From assembly GCF_021390175.1 (NCBI RefSeq), contig NZ_CP090004.1:3029001-3093000 (forward strand): a stretch of 64,000 nucleotides of DNA, written 5' to 3'. This document shows, piece after piece, positions 1 through 8,555 of this stretch (the stretch's first letter is position 1; the number at the start of each line of letters is the position of its first letter). The position numbers and the translations under genes are program-made. Under the pieces are notes generated by a model. The model was not told where the DNA came from. It saw only the letters and a program-made list of their open reading frames with translations, and did no database searches. Source of the DNA: Flagellimonas sp. HMM57 (GTDB lineage Bacteria; Bacteroidota; Bacteroidia; Flavobacteriales; Flavobacteriaceae).

Positions 1-1229
1 GCCTTTAGGTTTCTAATACGTTCAACAAGAGGTGGGTGGGAGTAGTGTACGAAAACGTAGGCAGGGTGCGGGGTTAAATTGCTCAAACTGTTTTTTGATA
101 ATTTTTTCAATGAGGTTACCAAAGGCATGGCAGCAAACGTATTTTTGGCATAATCGTCCGCTTGAAACTCAAACTTTCGGGATAGGTAGTTCATGGCCAA
201 TCCAGTAATCTCAGAAATTGGACTGTACAATAACACAAAACCGACCAGACCTGCATGAAAACTGGCTGTATTTACCCCTATGGCCAAGGACACTTCGGGA
301 ATATTGATAAAAAGGGAAAGGATGAAAAGCGTAAAACCGGTCAGACCCAGAGATACTATCAAGTTAAAAATGATATGATTTCTTTTATAATGTCCGACTT
401 CATGGGCTAAGACCGCAACAATTTCATCTTCGCTCAAATCATCGATCAGGGTATCGAACAACGTGATTCGTTTTTCCTTTCCAAAACCGGAAAAGTAGGC
501 ATTGGCCTTGGTTGATCGTTTTGAGCCGTCAATTACAAAAATATTATTGAGCTCAAAACCAACTTTTTTGGCATAGTTCTCGATTGCATTTTTTAGACTT
601 CCTTCCGCGAGTGGCGTTTGTTTGTTAAATAAAGGGACAATAAATCTGCTATAAAATAAATTCATGAACAAAATGACAGCGCCAATCATAATCCAAGCGT
701 AAATCCAAAAATTTGGACCAGTCCACTGATAGAACAATATGAAAAGTGAAAGCACACCACCGCCAAAAATTGTGGTCAGCAGGAGTCCTTTGATTTTATC
801 AAGAAAAAATAATTTTTTGGAGGTTTTATTGAAACCATAACGTTCCTCGATTACAAAAGTCTGGTAGTATGAAAAAGGAATTCCTAGAAAAGTACTTCCC
901 AACATAATGATGCCAAAAAATAGTAAGGCCATAGGAATTGTATCGGTCGTAACAGAACGTGTTAACGTATCTATCCATTCAAAGCCACCAAAGAATAGAA
1001 AACAAAGGGTGAGTATCAAAGAAAAACCATCGGAAAGCAAACTGAATCGGTAATTGGCATTCTTGTATTGTTGCGATTTATGGTATTCTTTGTCATCATA
1101 TACATCGCTTAATTCAGAAGGCACTTTGGTTTTAAAATGTTTTGCATTTAAATACTCCAATAATTGATGAATCAAATATTGAATTACTAGAATACCTATA
1201 ATAATGTAGAACAGAGTAGTTTTTTCCAT
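1..1229 (-). CDS. M48 family (Ste24/CAAX-type) membrane metallopeptidase, C-terminal end cut by window edge
   Basis: The reading frame is open for 409 codons from ATG at 1229 to the window edge. It shows the plan of Ste24-type zinc proteases, which cleave prenylated or membrane proteins in the inner membrane. There are several hydrophobic segments (for example near residues 5-20, 65-85 and 105-120), an HEVGH zinc motif at about residue 276 followed by KRNH, and an EFQAD motif near residue 353 that carries the third zinc ligand. The last visible residues (HPPLVERIRNLK) are typical of the family's C-terminus, so only a few residues should be missing. It lies 3 bp downstream of the SpoU-type RNA methylase gene and is probably cotranscribed with it. 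The family assignment is firm; the substrate is unknown. Confidence 0.9.
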   Translation of the reverse strand, partial: MEKTTLFYIIIGILVIQYLIHQLLEYLNAKHFKTKVPSELSDVYDDKEYHKSQQYKNANYRFSLLSDGFSLILTLCFLFFGGFEWIDTLTRSVTTDTIPMALLFFGIIMLGSTFLGIPFSYYQTFVIEERYGFNKTSKKLFFLDKIKGLLLTTIFGGGVLSLFILFYQWTGPNFWIYAWIMIGAVILFMNLFYSRFIVPLFNKQTPLAEGSLKNAIENYAKKVGFELNNIFVIDGSKRSTKANAYFSGFGKEKRITLFDTLIDDLSEDEIVAVLAHEVGHYKRNHIIFNLIVSLGLTGFTLFILSLFINIPEVSLAIGVNTASFHAGLVGFVLLYSPISEITGLAMNYLSRKFEFQADDYAKNTFAAMPLVTSLKKLSKNSLSNLTPHPAYVFVHYSHPPLVERIRNLK

Positions 1230-1232
1230 AGG

Positions 1233-2033
1233 CTATAATCCACGTTGCCGCTTGGCTTCAAATATAAGTATTGCCGCCGATACGGAAACATTCATAGAAT
1301 CGATTTCACCCTGCATCGGGATTATTAGGTTTTGGTCGGAATTCTGAAGCCAAGCTTCTGTTAATCCGGTAGCTTCGGTGCCAACAACAATTGCGGAAGA
1401 TGTATTAAAATCACAATCCAAATAAATTTTGGATGCAGTTAGTGCCGCACAATATATTTTGATTTTTTGTTCCTTTAAAAAGTGGATAATCTCTTCTGTA
1501 GTTCCTGTTCCAATTTGATTCGTGAATACACATCCAACACTGGAGCGCACAATATTGGGATTATATAGGTCGGATTTAGGATTGGCAATTAAAACAGCAT
1601 CTACGGCAGCTGCATCTGCGGTTCGTAATAATGCACCTATATTTCCTGGTTTTTCAGGTGCTTCAGCTACGAGGATTAAAGGATTGTCGGTTTTAAATTG
1701 AATTTGGGAAAGACCATGTGATTTTCCTTTGGCAATGGCCAAAATACCTTCTGTTTTTTCCCTATAAGCTATTTTCTCGTAAACAGGTTTGGATAGTTGT
1801 ACAATCTCAATTTTTTGTTTTTTGGAGTAGGCAGAAATATCAAAATTGGTCTGGACTTCGGGACAGAAAAGTATTGTTTCCAGAAGGTACTCCCCTTTAA
1901 GTGCAAGTTCAATTTCTCGCTGTCCTTCTATTATAAAAAATCCAGTTTTTTTTCGTTCACGGGATTTTTCCTTTAGCAATAATACCTTTTTAATCAATGG
2001 GTTCTGGGTACTGCTAATCAATTTAGTTTCCAT
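1233..2033 (-). CDS. TrmH/SpoU-family RNA 2'-O-methyltransferase
   Basis: This is a 266-residue SPOUT-class RNA ribose methylase that acts on rRNA or tRNA with S-adenosylmethionine. The three family motifs are visible: motif 1 around KPGNIGALLRTADA (about residues 130-143), motif 2 VGTEATGLTEAW (about 217-228), and motif 3 IPMQGEIDSMNVSVSAAI near the C-terminus. The N-terminal 100 residues match the small substrate-binding domain of this family (ISSTQNPLIKKVLLL). I chose ATG at 2033 over the GTG one codon earlier. It is the first gene of a two-gene unit with the M48 protease. The exact target nucleotide cannot be read from the sequence. Confidence 0.92.
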   Translation of the reverse strand: METKLISSTQNPLIKKVLLLKEKSRERKKTGFFIIEGQREIELALKGEYLLETILFCPEVQTNFDISAYSKKQKIEIVQLSKPVYEKIAYREKTEGILAIAKGKSHGLSQIQFKTDNPLILVAEAPEKPGNIGALLRTADAAAVDAVLIANPKSDLYNPNIVRSSVGCVFTNQIGTGTTEEIIHFLKEQKIKIYCAALTASKIYLDCDFNTSSAIVVGTEATGLTEAWLQNSDQNLIIPMQGEIDSMNVSVSAAILIFEAKRQRGL

Positions 2034-2040
2034 CACACTT

Positions 2041-2068
2041 CAAAAATACGTATTCTTGTAATCTTCAA
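2041..2068 (-). promoter_or_regulatory. Bacteroidota-type promoter for the RNA methylase gene
   Basis: On the minus strand TTG (2068-2066) is followed after 17 bp by TATTTTTG (2048-2041), a full match to the TAnnTTTG -7 element. The G of the -7 box lies only 7 bases before the ATG, which would give a nearly leaderless mRNA. Confidence 0.5.
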
Positions 2069-2102
2069 CAGTTTTTTCCGACAAAGCAACAAACTAAATA
2101 AT

Positions 2103-2906
2103 ATGAACAAAGTAATTATCCTGCTGCTCGCAGTTGCCATTGGCGCCTGTAAGCCTGCTCCAAAAAAAGAGGAAGCAAAAACAAGTCCTCAAGAAGAAAG
2201 CCTTGAACCTAAAAAAGCATTTCCAGAGGCCTTGGAAAAAGTCTTTGCTGCCCATGGGGGGTTGGAAACCTGGAATAGACACAGAACACTGTCTTATGAT
2301 TTGCCAAAAAAAGATTTTACAGAGACACATACCATAGATTTATGGTCACGAAAAGATAGGGTGGATACCGATACGTTTTCTCTTGGTTTTGATGGAAAAG
2401 AAGTTTGGCTTTTAGATACCGAAAGTGAATATAAAGGTGATGCCGGTTTTTACCATAACCTGATGTTCTATTTTTATGCAATGCCTTTTGTCCTTGCCGA
2501 TGATGGTATCATTTATTCGGAGACAGAAGATGTAATCTATGAGGACAAAAACTATCCTGGCGTACGAATTTCTTATGAATCTGGTGTGGGTGCGTCTTCC
2601 AAAGATGAATATTTTATCCATTATAATCCTGATAACCATCAAATGGCTTGGTTGGGATACACTGTGACCTACAGGTCTGGTGAAGCTTCTGATAACGTAA
2701 AATGGATTAGATATGACGATTGGCAAACCCTACATGGTCTTACTTTACCAAAATCAATTACATGGCATAGTGTCGAAGAAGGTAAAATCCTAGATGCCAG
2801 AAGCACGGTCGCTTTTGAAAATGTAATGGTGGATACTAATTCAAAATCAGAAGATTTTTACGCAAAACCTGAAGCTGCAAAATTTGTTGAGGTGAAGAAA
2901 AATTAA
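2103..2906 (+). CDS. Putative lipoprotein, DUF6503-like
   Basis: This is a 267-residue protein with a lipoprotein signal (MNKVIILLLAVAIGAC, Cys at about residue 16) followed by a charged linker rich in Lys and Glu, so it is probably anchored in the membrane and faces the periplasm. The mature part has a HGGLETWNRHRTLSYDL segment and many aromatic beta-strand-like stretches. This resembles a flavobacterial family often listed as DUF6503, which recalls outer-membrane lipoprotein carrier folds; that is recollection, not a search result. It is transcribed alone, divergent from the RNA methylase and convergent with the amidohydrolase. No catalytic motif is evident. Confidence 0.75.
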   Translation: MNKVIILLLAVAIGACKPAPKKEEAKTSPQEESLEPKKAFPEALEKVFAAHGGLETWNRHRTLSYDLPKKDFTETHTIDLWSRKDRVDTDTFSLGFDGKEVWLLDTESEYKGDAGFYHNLMFYFYAMPFVLADDGIIYSETEDVIYEDKNYPGVRISYESGVGASSKDEYFIHYNPDNHQMAWLGYTVTYRSGEASDNVKWIRYDDWQTLHGLTLPKSITWHSVEEGKILDARSTVAFENVMVDTNSKSEDFYAKPEAAKFVEVKKN

Positions 2907-2954
2907 TATTTGGGTTTAGTTTGGTTTCAAAACGTAGTACAAACCAACAATAAA

Positions 2955-3015
2955 TGCTAAACGCTATTCGCCTACACTAAAGTTGTAAATTGTGCGTGGC
3001 TTGTAGCGTTTAGCA
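2955..3015. repeat. Inverted repeat between convergent genes
   Basis: TGCTAAACGCTA (2955-2966) and its exact complement TAGCGTTTAGCA (3004-3015) flank 37 bp between the lipoprotein and amidohydrolase ends. No T run follows either arm, so it is not a clear intrinsic terminator. Confidence 0.55.
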
Positions 3016-3028
3016 CATAGCCCAAATT

Positions 3029-4321
3029 CTACTTCCCTTCGTACTTGCCCATGTATCTTTTCCAAAGTTCCGTTTGATGGGTCTCCAAAGAGATATCGCG
3101 TCCATCTATAAAGGCTCTGGAAAGTTGGTTGGTGCGCATATCCAAAGCATCACCCTCAGAAATGAACAGTGTGGCGCTTTTACCAACTTCCAAGGTGCCG
3201 TAATCAGCATCGATACCTAAAATTTTGGCATTGTTTCCAGTTATCAATTGTAGCGCTTTTTCCTTCTCTAATCCTTGCGCGACCACTTGACCTGCGTAGA
3301 AAGGCAGATTCCTGGTCTGAAAGTTTGAAGCTGATGCATTTTGAAGTCCCACAATTAATCCTTCATCCACTAATAGTTTTGGTAGTTTATAGGTGAAATC
3401 ATAATCGTCATCATCGAATTTTGGCAGGGTGTGGGTAAAATTGACCAAAATAGGAATGTTGTTTTCCTTTAGAAAATCAGAAATCTTATGGGCATGATAT
3501 CCACCTACCAGAACTATTTTTGTTGCTCCAGCTGCTTTAGCGTTTGTAATAGCGTCCATTATCTCTTTTTCACCGTCGGCATAGATGTATAAGTGTTTGG
3601 AACCATCAAAAATACCTTGCATAGCTGCATATGGAGCGTTAACTTCATTAGCATTTCCCTTGCCATAGGCATTTGCGTTTTGCATAAAGGTCTTAACATC
3701 ATTGACCTGTTTTTGATAGTCTTTATTAGGGATAAAACCTCTTGGTTCTCCCATCCACCATCTACCATTTCTGAAAAGCGTTGGCCAGTTCAAGTGGATG
3801 CCGTCATCAGTCTTTACAGTTGCATCTTCCCAGTTCCAAGCATCAAACTGTACGATAGAGGATGTACCCGAAATCCTTCCGCCTTTTGGTGTTATTTGAC
3901 TTAACAACACGCCATTGGGACGCATACTTTCTACTACTTTAGATTCGGCATTATATGCAATTATACTGCGTATATGTGGAATCATATCTCCAATTTCGTC
4001 TTGGTCATTACTTGCTCTTACCGCATTGACCTCAACCAGACCTAAAGCCTTGCCTGGAGCTATAAACCCAGGGTAGATATGTTTTCCGTTCGCATTGATA
4101 ACTTGTCCTTTACTTTCAATTTCCGAGCCACCTATGGCAGTTATTTTACCATCTTCAAAAACCAAGGTACAGTTCTCTTTAATTGTTCCATTGCCAATAT
4201 GGGCAGTTGCACCTGTTATCGTAATTGCTTCGGATTGGGCTGAAGCTGGCGTCTGTTGTGCGGACAGCATAAAATTCCCTGTAAACCCTAAAACGAGTAG
4301 TGATACTAATATTCTTTTCAT
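3029..4321 (-). CDS. Secreted amidohydrolase-superfamily protein lacking the HxH metal motif
   Basis: The protein has 430 residues with a Sec signal peptide (MKRILVSLLVLGFTGNFMLSAQQ). The flanking beta-sandwich and barrel regions match the imidazolonepropionase-like amidohydrolases: an N-terminal ITGATAHIGNG strand, GKHIYPGFI before the barrel, and a C-terminal GTLEVGKSATLFIS sandwich return. Where active members have an HxH motif after GFID, this one reads GFIAPGKALG, so two metal ligands are absent. It begins 12 bp after the related 980-residue amidohydrolase and is surely cotranscribed with it. Hydrolytic activity is doubtful; it may be a structural partner of its neighbour. Confidence 0.85.
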   Translation of the reverse strand: MKRILVSLLVLGFTGNFMLSAQQTPASAQSEAITITGATAHIGNGTIKENCTLVFEDGKITAIGGSEIESKGQVINANGKHIYPGFIAPGKALGLVEVNAVRASNDQDEIGDMIPHIRSIIAYNAESKVVESMRPNGVLLSQITPKGGRISGTSSIVQFDAWNWEDATVKTDDGIHLNWPTLFRNGRWWMGEPRGFIPNKDYQKQVNDVKTFMQNANAYGKGNANEVNAPYAAMQGIFDGSKHLYIYADGEKEIMDAITNAKAAGATKIVLVGGYHAHKISDFLKENNIPILVNFTHTLPKFDDDDYDFTYKLPKLLVDEGLIVGLQNASASNFQTRNLPFYAGQVVAQGLEKEKALQLITGNNAKILGIDADYGTLEVGKSATLFISEGDALDMRTNQLSRAFIDGRDISLETHQTELWKRYMGKYEGK

Positions 4322-4333
4322 GTTTTTATAGTT

Positions 4334-7276
4334 TTAAAGGCTATCGCAGTGAAACCTATCTTTTTTGTTCTGTTTTGGGCCTTGCATTTTTTTTCCGCTC
4401 TCTTTTTCATTGAGCATCATATTTGTAAGCATGTTTCGCTCTTTTTTTGCAGCTTCTCTAAGCATTTTGTCTTTTTCCAAATCAAAATAGATTACACCTT
4501 CGATCATGGTCTTTTCTGCTTTGGCATACACAGAAAGCGGATGGTCGCTCCACAGCACCAGATCTGCATCCTTGCCAACTTCTATACTCCCTACGCGCTC
4601 ATCGATGTGTAATAGTTTTGCTGGATTCAGCGTTACGGTTTTCCATGCTTCAATTTCTGACATACCACCATATTTAACTGTTTTGCCCGCTTCTTGATTC
4701 AATCTTCTGGACATTTCTGCATCATCACTGTTTATAGCTACAGTAACGCCTTGGCTTGCCATTATTGCAGCATTGTGAGGGATGGCATCATTTACTTCAT
4801 ACTTGTATGCCCACCAATCACTAAAAGTGGAACCTCCAACACCGTGTTCGGCCATTTTATCGGCCACCTTATATCCTTCAAGAATATGGGTGAAAGTATT
4901 TACGGTAAAATCAAACTTCTCCGCGACCTTCATCAGCATGTTTATCTCGCTCTGTACGTAGGAATGACAACTTATAAATCGCTCTCCGTTCAAAATCTCC
5001 GCAAGGGTTTCCATTTCTTCATCGTACCGAAAAGGTTGACCACTTTTTTTCTTGGCATCGTATTCTTTTGCCCGCTGAAAATAATCTACAAAAACCTGTT
5101 CAACGCCCATACGTGTTTGCGGGAAACGTGAAAAGCTCTGCCAATTGGACTGTTTTACATTTTCGCCCAACGCAAACTTTATAAACTTGGGTGAGTCTTG
5201 GAATATAAGTCCGTCCGCACTTTCGCCCCATTTTAACCTTAATATTGCCGAACGTCCACCAATGGGGTTGGCAGACCCATGGAGTAGTTGAAGCGTTGTG
5301 ACACCACCACCCAAATTTCTATAGATATCCATGTCCTTGGGGTCGATTACATCCGTCATTTTTACTTCGGCAGTGGAGTTGTGGCCAGCCTCATTAATGG
5401 CCAATGCGGCAATGTGTGAATGTTCATCTATGATTCCAGCGGTCACATGCTTTCCAGTCGCATCAACGGTCTTGGCATTTCCTGCATTTAAATCTTTCCC
5501 TATCCTCGAAATTTTTCCGTTTTTGACCAGGACATCGGTGTTTTCTAGGATGGCTTCCCCTGTCCAAACAGTTGCGTTCTTAAAAAGAGTGTTTTCCTGC
5601 TTTGGTTTGGTCTTATAACCGTAGCCTACATTGGGGTAGGATAGGCTTACCAATTCTGGAGCAGAATGTGCACTATCTTTCTTTGCTTTTTCCTGAAAAG
5701 CTGATGTTCTTCGAAGGGTAACGGATGACTCCCTACTATCGGGTGACACCATTTTCCCTTTAATGTTTTCTATGTTGTCCGTAACAAGGGCTATCAACCG
5801 ATAGGATTCTCCCGCTTTATCGGAAAAGGACAGGTTTAACCAATCTTCGGTATAGTCAGTTTTTGAATCCAGTTTTAAGGTGTCTTGTTTGACACTCGCC
5901 TTTGGTTTACCAGCATCTCCACTGATTGAAACCGTGTATGTTTTTCCGTTGGCAGAAAGACTGTATTCTCCCCGAATATCCTTTTGATCTTTTGGATTGA
6001 TAACATGTTTTTTACCTTGTACCCAATTTTCGTAAAGCGTGTTTCCTTTTTCAAAAATATCTCCTGAAGTGATCAAAAAATTTGCCTGTCTGCCAGGTTG
6101 TAAGGTGCCAATCTCGTTGGTCTTTCCTAAAATATTGGCAGGTACCCTTGTCAGTGCTTCCAATGCCGTTGTTTTTGAAAGTCCATATTTTAAGGCTTTC
6201 ATCAATTTTGATGTAAAATCTGTAGGTGATTTTAAATCATGGAGTGTGAGTGCAAATTGAATGGCGTTTTCCTCTAAAACTTTTGGGTTTGAAGGCGCTA
6301 GGTTCCAATGCCGCATATCTTTTAAAGAAACATAATGTGCTTCATAGGGGTTGGAGACATCATAAGCTTTTGGGAAGTTAATGGGAACGATCAATTTGGC
6401 ATTTGTAGCTTTAACTTCTTTTATGTTTTCATATTCGTCACCACCCGCCAAAATTGCATATTGCATTCCAAACTGGTCGCCAATTTTATCGGCACGCAAT
6501 ACATTTCCATTGCTTCCTGCAGCAAAGATCTGCATCATGTTTTTGTTTTCTATCAATGCTTCGATGGAACGATCTTTTGTTGACACGTTGCCTTTACCAT
6601 ACCAATCCATATCGTAATATAACTGTCGCAGTAGAGCAGTTGCTCCCATAAGCGAAGTGGGGTAAGATTGATTTTTGGCAATACTTTTTTTGAAAGAATG
6701 GTATTGAGCGGACCTGTCATCCAATATTCGTTCAGATTCGTTTCCCTCATCATTTAAGGTCACTAGAACTCCTGTTCCCCTAACTATACCATCTTGAATA
6801 TGGGAGTTAACCGTTCCAAAACCAACCTTGCGCAGTACTTCTGCTTTTTTCTTATCATATGTGAAACTGGTAATTGCATTATTTTCTGGCATAATATGGT
6901 CATTCCAGTAAAACCCTTCTCTTGAAGGTCCATACTGTGCCGAACGCCCGCTACTTTTAGCTTTTTCGGGCATCTTTATCCCAAAACTGGAAAACACATC
7001 AATAAAAGAAGGATAAATATATTTTCCTTTTAAATCTTCAATGACAGTATTTTTTGGAATTGTCACATTGCTTCCTGCTTGTACTACTTTTCCATTTTGA
7101 ATAAGCAGTGTCCCATTTTCTATAACTTGGGTAGGGGTAATGTATATCTTGGCATTTGTGAATGCCCTGTAGTTGTTGTTCTTTGTTTTGACACCATCAT
7201 TCTTTGGAAAATAATCTTGTGCAAACAAAGCCGTTCCGCCCAAAAATAAAGCGAAAGCAAAGAGTTTCATTTTCAT
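4334..7276 (-). CDS. Two-domain amidohydrolase (degenerate N-terminal, canonical C-terminal barrel)
   Basis: This 980-residue secreted protein (signal peptide MKMKLFAFALFLGGTALFAQ) contains two amidohydrolase-like halves. Residues of roughly 35-430 form the first half, which reads PSFIDVFSSFG at the expected HxH site and so lacks those ligands. The second half, about 570-960, carries GIIDEHSHIAAL (HSH near residue 618), later His residues in CHSYVQSE and FTHILEGYK, and NSDDAEMSRRL with the conserved Asp. Its sandwich return is GSIEVGKDADLVLWSDHPL. It is first in a two-gene operon with the 430-residue paralogue. A dipeptidase or cyclic-amide hydrolase role is the usual family guess; the substrate is unknown. 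Confidence 0.88.
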   Translation of the reverse strand: MKMKLFAFALFLGGTALFAQDYFPKNDGVKTKNNNYRAFTNAKIYITPTQVIENGTLLIQNGKVVQAGSNVTIPKNTVIEDLKGKYIYPSFIDVFSSFGIKMPEKAKSSGRSAQYGPSREGFYWNDHIMPENNAITSFTYDKKKAEVLRKVGFGTVNSHIQDGIVRGTGVLVTLNDEGNESERILDDRSAQYHSFKKSIAKNQSYPTSLMGATALLRQLYYDMDWYGKGNVSTKDRSIEALIENKNMMQIFAAGSNGNVLRADKIGDQFGMQYAILAGGDEYENIKEVKATNAKLIVPINFPKAYDVSNPYEAHYVSLKDMRHWNLAPSNPKVLEENAIQFALTLHDLKSPTDFTSKLMKALKYGLSKTTALEALTRVPANILGKTNEIGTLQPGRQANFLITSGDIFEKGNTLYENWVQGKKHVINPKDQKDIRGEYSLSANGKTYTVSISGDAGKPKASVKQDTLKLDSKTDYTEDWLNLSFSDKAGESYRLIALVTDNIENIKGKMVSPDSRESSVTLRRTSAFQEKAKKDSAHSAPELVSLSYPNVGYGYKTKPKQENTLFKNATVWTGEAILENTDVLVKNGKISRIGKDLNAGNAKTVDATGKHVTAGIIDEHSHIAALAINEAGHNSTAEVKMTDVIDPKDMDIYRNLGGGVTTLQLLHGSANPIGGRSAILRLKWGESADGLIFQDSPKFIKFALGENVKQSNWQSFSRFPQTRMGVEQVFVDYFQRAKEYDAKKKSGQPFRYDEEMETLAEILNGERFISCHSYVQSEINMLMKVAEKFDFTVNTFTHILEGYKVADKMAEHGVGGSTFSDWWAYKYEVNDAIPHNAAIMASQGVTVAINSDDAEMSRRLNQEAGKTVKYGGMSEIEAWKTVTLNPAKLLHIDERVGSIEVGKDADLVLWSDHPLSVYAKAEKTMIEGVIYFDLEKDKMLREAAKKERNMLTNMMLNEKESGKKMQGPKQNKKDRFHCDSL

Positions 7277-7302
7277 GTGCTCGTATATTGGATTAGTCTG
7301 TT

Positions 7303-7333
7303 TAAAGGTAATTGAAGTGATGCTATTCTACAA
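7303..7333 (-). promoter_or_regulatory. Possible promoter of the amidohydrolase operon
   Basis: Minus-strand TTG (7333-7331), 20 bp spacer, TACCTTTA (7310-7303), one base off TAnnTTTG. It lies 27 bp upstream of the ATG at 7276. Weak but well placed. Confidence 0.3.
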
Positions 7334-7341
7334 GCGAGTTT

Positions 7342-8409
7342 CTAGAAACCGTACTTTTCATGATAACCAATGACAAGCCCTACTACTGAGTTGTAACTTT
7401 GGATACCTTCCTGTTGGTTGTTTGCTTTTAAAAAGGTATTAAAAAGCGATTTGAACACAGGCTCCAATGGGTTTTCATAGTGCTCCCAGAAAGTGGCTAC
7501 TTCCCTAAAGTTTTTCTTCACGCCTGGATTGAGTTTTTCAATAAGCTCATTAAATCTTGCTTCGTCTTTTCTTGATAAATCCGATAGGCAATAGCCCAAA
7601 GCATGCGAGTAAGCGGCATATTTAAAATAGACGTCGTCATTTTTTGAGGTGACCAAAAAACCTATCAGATTGGTGGCATCTTCTGCAGAATATCCCAATT
7701 GGTGTCCCACTTCGTGCCCGCTTACGGTCGGTAATCTAAAGGCAGGTAATAATCCATTCACCTGCGCCTCATTGGAAAAAGGGTTTAAATACCCTCCATA
7801 TCCCATATAGGTGAGCGGAAGACTATAAGTTGAGGCTTTAAGACTTGGGGTTTTGTATTCAAAATCGGGATAGTATTCCTTTAACTTAGCATATCCTTCT
7901 TCTGTCTTTTTGAAGATTTCTTTTCTTGAATACGGAATTTCAACGGGATCAATGGTATCACCGGTAATTTGTATTTGGTAGTTATTTGCCTGTCTTGTCA
8001 AATGTTCTGTAGTGGAAACCAACTGATCTAGAGTATATTCTTTTTCAATCTGGAATCTCCAAGTTATTGGTTGCCTGTAATAATTTAAACCCCAGAGGAA
8101 ATGAAAAACAAAATATGCTATGGACAATATCACAGTAATATTCTTTAGGAAAAGTAAAGGCTTTTTTCTAATAGATTTATGGTTTTTATAAATGTATCTA
8201 AATGCCAAAAACACTAAAACCGTGTAAAAAAGATCTCCTACGGAAAAAGGAACCCATCCAAAGAGTATTCTCAAAAAACGTGATATGGTAGGATATATAC
8301 CATTACTGTAATGTGTTTCTACAAGTTCTGGATAATTGCCCAACCATTTTACCAAGATTACCTGAAGCGGTAAGGCAATGATCAGTATGGTCTTAATCCT
8401 TTGTTTCAT
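7342..8409 (-). CDS. DUF3810 family putative zinc metallopeptidase, membrane-anchored
   Basis: The protein has 355 residues. The first 115 hold about three hydrophobic segments (IKTILIIALPLQVILVKWL, then two around residues 50-70 and 90-107). The rest is soluble and contains SGHEVGHQLGY with the HExxH zinc motif at about residue 232, followed by AEDATNLIGF, the downstream segment expected in gluzincin-like proteases. This matches the DUF3810 family of Bacteroidota. It stands alone between the amidohydrolase operon and the PPIase terminator. The active-site motif is clear; substrate and physiological role are not known to me. Confidence 0.88.
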   Translation of the reverse strand: MKQRIKTILIIALPLQVILVKWLGNYPELVETHYSNGIYPTISRFLRILFGWVPFSVGDLFYTVLVFLAFRYIYKNHKSIRKKPLLFLKNITVILSIAYFVFHFLWGLNYYRQPITWRFQIEKEYTLDQLVSTTEHLTRQANNYQIQITGDTIDPVEIPYSRKEIFKKTEEGYAKLKEYYPDFEYKTPSLKASTYSLPLTYMGYGGYLNPFSNEAQVNGLLPAFRLPTVSGHEVGHQLGYSAEDATNLIGFLVTSKNDDVYFKYAAYSHALGYCLSDLSRKDEARFNELIEKLNPGVKKNFREVATFWEHYENPLEPVFKSLFNTFLKANNQQEGIQSYNSVVGLVIGYHEKYGF

Positions 8410-8507
8410 TTAAAATGCAAGGTAACTATAGTATCTGCCGAAACTAGCTCTTAATTTTTATATTGCCAACATCTATCATACTCTTAACATACCTTTATGG
8501 CAAAGAA

Positions 8508-8535
8508 AAAAAGTCGCGCAGATGCGCGACTTTTT
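8508..8535 (-). terminator. Intrinsic terminator after the PPIase locus
   Basis: A perfect 12-bp palindrome, AAAAAGTCGCGC (8508-8519) and GCGCGACTTTTT (8524-8535), with a 4-base loop and T-rich flanks on both sides. It sits 20 bp past the PPIase stop on the minus strand. Confidence 0.9.
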
Positions 8536-8555
8536 AACTAATTTTTTTTGGAAAA

